Shown piece by piece: positions 59,891 to 64,000 of a stretch of DNA of 64,000 nt. Numbering within the stretch: position 1 is the stretch's first letter; every line of letters starts with the position of its first letter. The notes beneath the pieces were generated by a model. That model was not told where the DNA came from. It made no database searches and worked only from the letters and a program-made list of their open reading frames with translations. The translations under genes and the position numbers were made by a program. Origin of the DNA: Nelumbo lutea (lineage: Eukaryota > Streptophyta > Magnoliopsida > Proteales > Nelumbonaceae); the NCBI GenBank assembly GCA_022828595.1, contig JAKGHH010000004.1, positions 23,692,372 through 23,756,371 on the forward strand, in the 5' to 3' direction.

Positions 59891-62659
59891 ATGAGACCTC
59901 TCAAGGCCTCCTCCTCGAATTACAGGCGACCCACTTTTCTGCTTCTCATCTGTGCTGCAATTGCTTTTTCCCTCCTTGTTCTCGCTATTCAAACTTCCTT
60001 CTTCTCCGGTAAAATTGGTCACTGAAAAGTTGTACATATGCTATTCTCTTCTTTCGGTTAGCGCCACTTTTCGATCTCGAGAACTGTTACTTATACCTAT
60101 ATTTTGATGGTAGGAAACCGCAAATACGATCTGAACAGAGAGGAAATTCGGACTCTAACTGATTTTCAGACCAGTGTTCTGCAATGCGTGGTTCGTATTA
60201 GATCTTCTTTGTTTTATCTATTTATTATTGTTTGTCGTTGCCATGCGTGCTTGATTGAATTATTACTTCTTTTTGAGATACTTTGATTTAGCATTTAGAC
60301 AGTTAATGATTGCCTTTGTGGTTCTTCAAATTTTTCTGGATCGTAGAGTAGTAAACAGGGTAAACCGTTAAGAACTTCAAATTCAGTGACTCAATGTATG
60401 AATTTGAACCACTATTTGAATCATGCGTTCACTCGCTTCTTGAAGTTTTGTAGTCTGTGATTCGCCCTATTTTCCAGTGTTAGATTAGTGATTCTTGAGT
60501 GGAGTACTAGTTTGAGGAGCGTTGAATGGTCTAAGTTCAATAATGGAGACTTGTCTTAGTGAGTTTGGATTTGTAGCAGACTAATGAAGTTGTGATATGA
60601 ATTGGAACTTATTCTCTTAGATTTTCCGTTGGCCTACATTTGAAGTCTGCGTGGCTCTTAGAGAGATAAATACCGATGTTCTAAAAACTCAAAAGCATAA
60701 AGCACAAAGCAAAGCAGTTTTTTTCTGAATAGATCCCAAGTCTCCGCTACAACCAGACAGAGACTTTACCACATTACTAAAAAAAAAAGCTTTGAAGGCT
60801 CTTTAAGTTAACCTAATCTTTAGATGGACTGGAAAAACTGACAGGTTCAAGCCTAACATTATCATTCTTTGGGGGAGGTTCTCAATTTAAACCTAAACAA
60901 AGGCATGGAACTCTTCCAGATGCTAGTAGTAAAGGAGCATATTTTTTCTTTGCACTTTTTGGGTGGGGATCCATTGAAAGAAATAAATGCTTGACAATCT
61001 TATCATTTCTCTTAGATAAAATGCACACATGTGGGGATAGGTAGGTACTTGGTCCTTCATATGAGTTGGTGAATGTGACCAGTTCTTAAAGTATGAAGAT
61101 GAGGTCTTCTAACAGATTTTTTTTTCTCCTTTTGGTGGCATTTACATCCTTAACAGAGGTATATTTGAAGGAGTTTGAAGAAGTTTGTGATGATATATTT
61201 CATGTAATGTTTGCCTAGATATAATGAGAAGGCTGATGTTATACTAGCTACAGTAATACCAGTATTTTCTAGCTTAAGAAATGCATATGTGTACATTGTG
61301 GCATTACAACTTATCTGACTGTTTAAACTTTAAATTGCCTGCAAATAATGGCAGACTCTTTATCTGATTATAGGTTTCCTTTTCAGCTATAGAAATGCAT
61401 TCTTTTTCTGTTAGAGCTTCTCTTTTCTAACCTCCATTGACCTTGAAATTGAAAATAGGCAAACAGGGGTCTTGGGCTCACTGCACAAATTGTTGACCAC
61501 TGTAAATTAGTCCTCAAATTTCCTGAAGGCACAAACAGCACCTGGGTAAGCAAACTCCCCAGAATTCCATGTTATTTCCCATGCACCTCCTTGGTTTTTT
61601 AATATAAGTTTTTTTCTTTAACTAAATGAGATATGCCTGTCTAATTTCTTCCACTTCTATTCCCAGTACAATGAACAGTTTAAAATTTTTGAACCCCTCG
61701 AATACAACTATGATGTTTGTGAGGCAATTCTACTATGGGAACAGGTTGGATTTAAACTCTTACATTGTCATACTTATTTTCTTTAAGTGATGACATGTAC
61801 TAAGAACATCAGCAACGCAGTACCGTAACATGACTACGGTTTTGACAAGAGAATATCTTGATGCACGACCAGATGGATGGCTAGAATATGCAGCAAAAAG
61901 GATTGCACAATTGTAAGACACCACATCTTGTTTGTTTCATTCATAAATTGTCATAATCAGATTGAATCAAGAATGATGGTGGATTTTTTTCATTTTCTGT
62001 AGGGGAGCAGATAAATGCTACAACCATTCTCTTTGTGAGGAGCACCTCAATTTGATTTTACCATCAAAGCCACCTTTTCATCCCCGTCAGTTTCGGACAT
62101 GTGCAGTTGTTGGAAATTCTGGTGATCTTTTGAAGACAGAATTTGGAGAGGAGATTGACGAGCATGATGCAGTAATACGGGACAATGAAGCTCCTGTTAA
62201 TGAGGTAAAGTAACAATGTGGTGCTGGTTTTCTTTTAGCATAGCATCACTTGGTAACATAACAATGTGGTGCTCTTTTAGCAAAACAAATTTTTTGTTCA
62301 GTATCTTTTACCTATTAAATCCTGAATAGATTCTAATTTAGTTTCTTTCTTGTTCAGGTAATGAGTTTAGACCAGCAATAAACTCATCAACACTAAATTT
62401 CATACCTTATTTTCTATGTGTGGGGATCCAAATGAGTAAATTGTGTTTCTCTATCTTGTGGAAAATAATGTCAAACAACCTATAGAAAAAAGAAAAAATA
62501 TATATTTAGTCAAATTGCTTATAGGAACAGTAAGTAAATTATTGATCTTCCCTTTATGCACAATGCAGAAATATGCCAAGCATGTTGGTCTAAAGAGGGA
62601 CTTCCGTCTTGTAGTAAGAGGTGCTGCACGCAACATGGTTGCTATTCTCAATGGGTCTG
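59891..62659 (+). CDS. Sialyltransferase-like protein (GT29), first seven exons, 3' end outside the window
   Basis: Exons: 59,891-60,008; 60,114-60,190; 61,459-61,545; 61,667-61,744; 61,821-61,912; 62,003-62,204; 62,569-62,659, all in compatible phase and coding 248 residues. Residues 1-14 are basic and cytosolic, and 15-33 form a signal anchor ([19 protein letters not shown]), giving a type II Golgi protein. The stem and N-terminal lobe follow ([20 protein letters not shown]). Sialyl motif L begins about residue 182 ([38 protein letters not shown]). It breaks off at [16 protein letters not shown]. Plant homologues of about 470 residues (Arabidopsis SIA1/MGP2 type) continue with motifs S, III and VS, which must lie beyond 64,000. 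Plants do not generally have sialic acid; related activities on Kdo or other acids have been proposed, and the true acceptor is not established. Exon 2 uses a weak donor, GTTCGT. Confidence 0.92.
60191..61458. other. GT29 intron 2, no bounded element seen
   Basis: A 1.27-kb intron with ordinary AT-rich sequence and no inverted ends or coding remnants found. Confidence 0.5.
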
Positions 62660-63375
62660 GTAAGCTCGGAATATATCTAATGTAACAACAGCGTATGAAA
62701 GGCTTCCTGGTTCTGGCTTCTTTATGTATGGTAGGCCAAATAGAATAGTATAGAGCTACTGGATTTCTGAGGAACATTAAACTCAAAAAGCTCCTATAGA
62801 AGCCACCCAAGAAAAAGTTGATTGTTTGAAGTCTTTGATTGATTAGCAAAGCTTATAGCATTCTGTCATGCTAATTCTTCCCTCAGTACGCTTCACTCCT
62901 TGAGGCCCAACTTGTTACAAGACCTCAGCTGTCAATATCCTACCTTGGAACCTATCAGAATAAGTTGTTCACTCTGGAACCTAGCCCCTACTTCCCAACA
63001 ACACATTTCAAACACCATGCACTATTCCAGTTCATAGCCAAGATATAAAACTGGGCATCTTCCTAAATCTCAAACTGCTTAAATAAAACGTACAACATCA
63101 ACCTAATTTCTTGTAGTAAGGCCTAGTGTACAGCGTGATAATGGCTTCCCCATGCCTCTAAAGCTGCCAGCTGCTTCGGTTGGCCCTGGATTACCTAATA
63201 AGAACTTATCTAAGTTGAGTTTTTTTAAAACCCTGAGAGAGGAAAGCAGCTCGGAAGCAAAGATTATTTTGGAGTTTTATTCCTTTTGTTGTATGTTGGG
63301 GCACATGTGTTTTATGTTGGAGAATTTTCAAAGGAAAGTTGAAAGATGAAAAGCAATTGTATACTGCTTTCATAG
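62660..63375. other. GT29 intron 7, left part
   Basis: No exon for the next GT29 segment (expected to start with a residue equivalent to the D in GSD...EVLIIKS) is found up to 64,000. The sequence around 63,150-63,350 may be LINE-derived. Confidence 0.45.
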
Positions 63376-63890
63376 TGGTGTTGGACCAGCAACGGTGTGT
63401 GTTTTATTCAGAAGTGTTGGAAACTGGCAATCATTTGTTCTTGTACTGCACAAGTGCTGTCAAAGTTGCTTCTGCATAAATTTATCTGGGTTGGCTGCTT
63501 TCTACTGTCTATTAAAGCTTTTTTATGGAGCTGTCAGATCAACGGTGTCAATTGTAGGGGTAAAACTGTTTGAAGAATGCTTCACATGGCTGTTTTTTGG
63601 TCTATATGGGAGGAAAGGAACTATCGTGTTTTTGAAAACATTTATGCTGATAGTGATGCGACACTGAACAGAATTAGTGGAAGGCTTTGTTCTTGTATCT
63701 GTTCATAAGGATTTCAAGGGATTGGGCTTTGACAGATTTTTTTTGTCAGAGATATTCTTCTTTCTTGTTAATTTCTTGCTAACAAGGTATATAGACATAT
63801 TCTCATGGGATGTACAAGACTTACAGATGTATCTCTTTTTGTTTGTATTATTAATACAATACTTTACTTTTTCAAAAAAATCGTGTACTG
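63376..63890 (+). mobile_element. LINE 3' end in GT29 intron 7
   Basis: The plus strand reads AVFWSIWEERNYRVFENIYA from about 63,584, then DATLNRISGRLC, typical of the extreme C-terminus of plant LINE ORF2. A cysteine-containing stretch near 63,400-63,470 fits the zf-RVT region with frameshifts. It ends with TTTGTATTATTAATACAATACTTTACTTTTTC and a short A run at about 63,875-63,880, the usual LINE tail. Confidence 0.72.
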
Positions 63891-64000
63891 CTTTTACAGC
63901 CCCTATCTTCAATAGATTTTGGTTCCTAAGTTGGTGGACATGCAGAGAGCCTCTTTTGGCAACGGATTTTACTCCACCTTAGTTGCATAAGATGTATACT

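Noticed and set aside
62443..62849. 132-codon minus-strand frame
   Set aside because: It is antisense to GT29 exon 7 and adjoining intron.

Overview
This is plant nuclear DNA from a flowering plant. It is AT-rich, with multi-exon genes that have GT..AG introns, LINE, SINE, Ty1-copia and Ty3-gypsy retroelements, and many short hAT-like MITEs. The species cannot be fixed from the sequence alone. The large retroelement-filled introns and the conserved gene content suit a woody or early-branching eudicot, but that is inference.

Layout. 1-12,000 is gene-poor repeat land: a decayed Ty3-gypsy gag with its primer-binding site on the minus strand, a gypsy LTR remnant, and several MITEs, some with perfect 8-bp target duplications. 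12,023-33,738 is one head-to-tail satellite array of about 265 bp per unit and about 82 units, ending in a 100-N assembly gap (33,739-33,838). 33,839-36,032 holds a MITE, a LINE RNase H fragment and a tRNA-derived SINE.

Genes. (1) 36,033-55,016 (+) is the 3' part of SRP68, the 68-kDa signal recognition particle subunit: seven exons coding about 353 residues. The N-terminal half is not in the window, so the satellite array may lie inside an SRP68 intron. Its last intron is 11.5 kb and carries transposons nested three deep. (2) 56,390-58,616 (-) is an intronless J-like/DUF3444 protein with a lost HPD motif and two single-base frameshifts 69 bases apart. (3) 59,891-62,659 (+) is the first seven exons of a GT29 sialyltransferase-like gene, which runs out of the window. 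SRP68 and the DUF3444 gene converge; the DUF3444 gene and the GT29 gene diverge from a shared 1.27-kb region. The three genes are not an obvious functional unit.

Most notable points. The satellite monomer appears to derive from a hAT-type MITE, and a close relative of that MITE (5125-5273, perfect 8-bp duplication) sits 7 kb from the array. The array shows higher-order duplication (exact offsets of about 4,236 and 5,762 bp). A Ty1-copia element whose zinc knuckle, protease and integrase have been deleted lies inside a hAT MITE, which lies inside a LINE, which lies inside the SRP68 intron, with target duplications still readable. A group of MITEs shares one terminal motif and 8-bp target-site pattern, but each has a different short repeated word inside.
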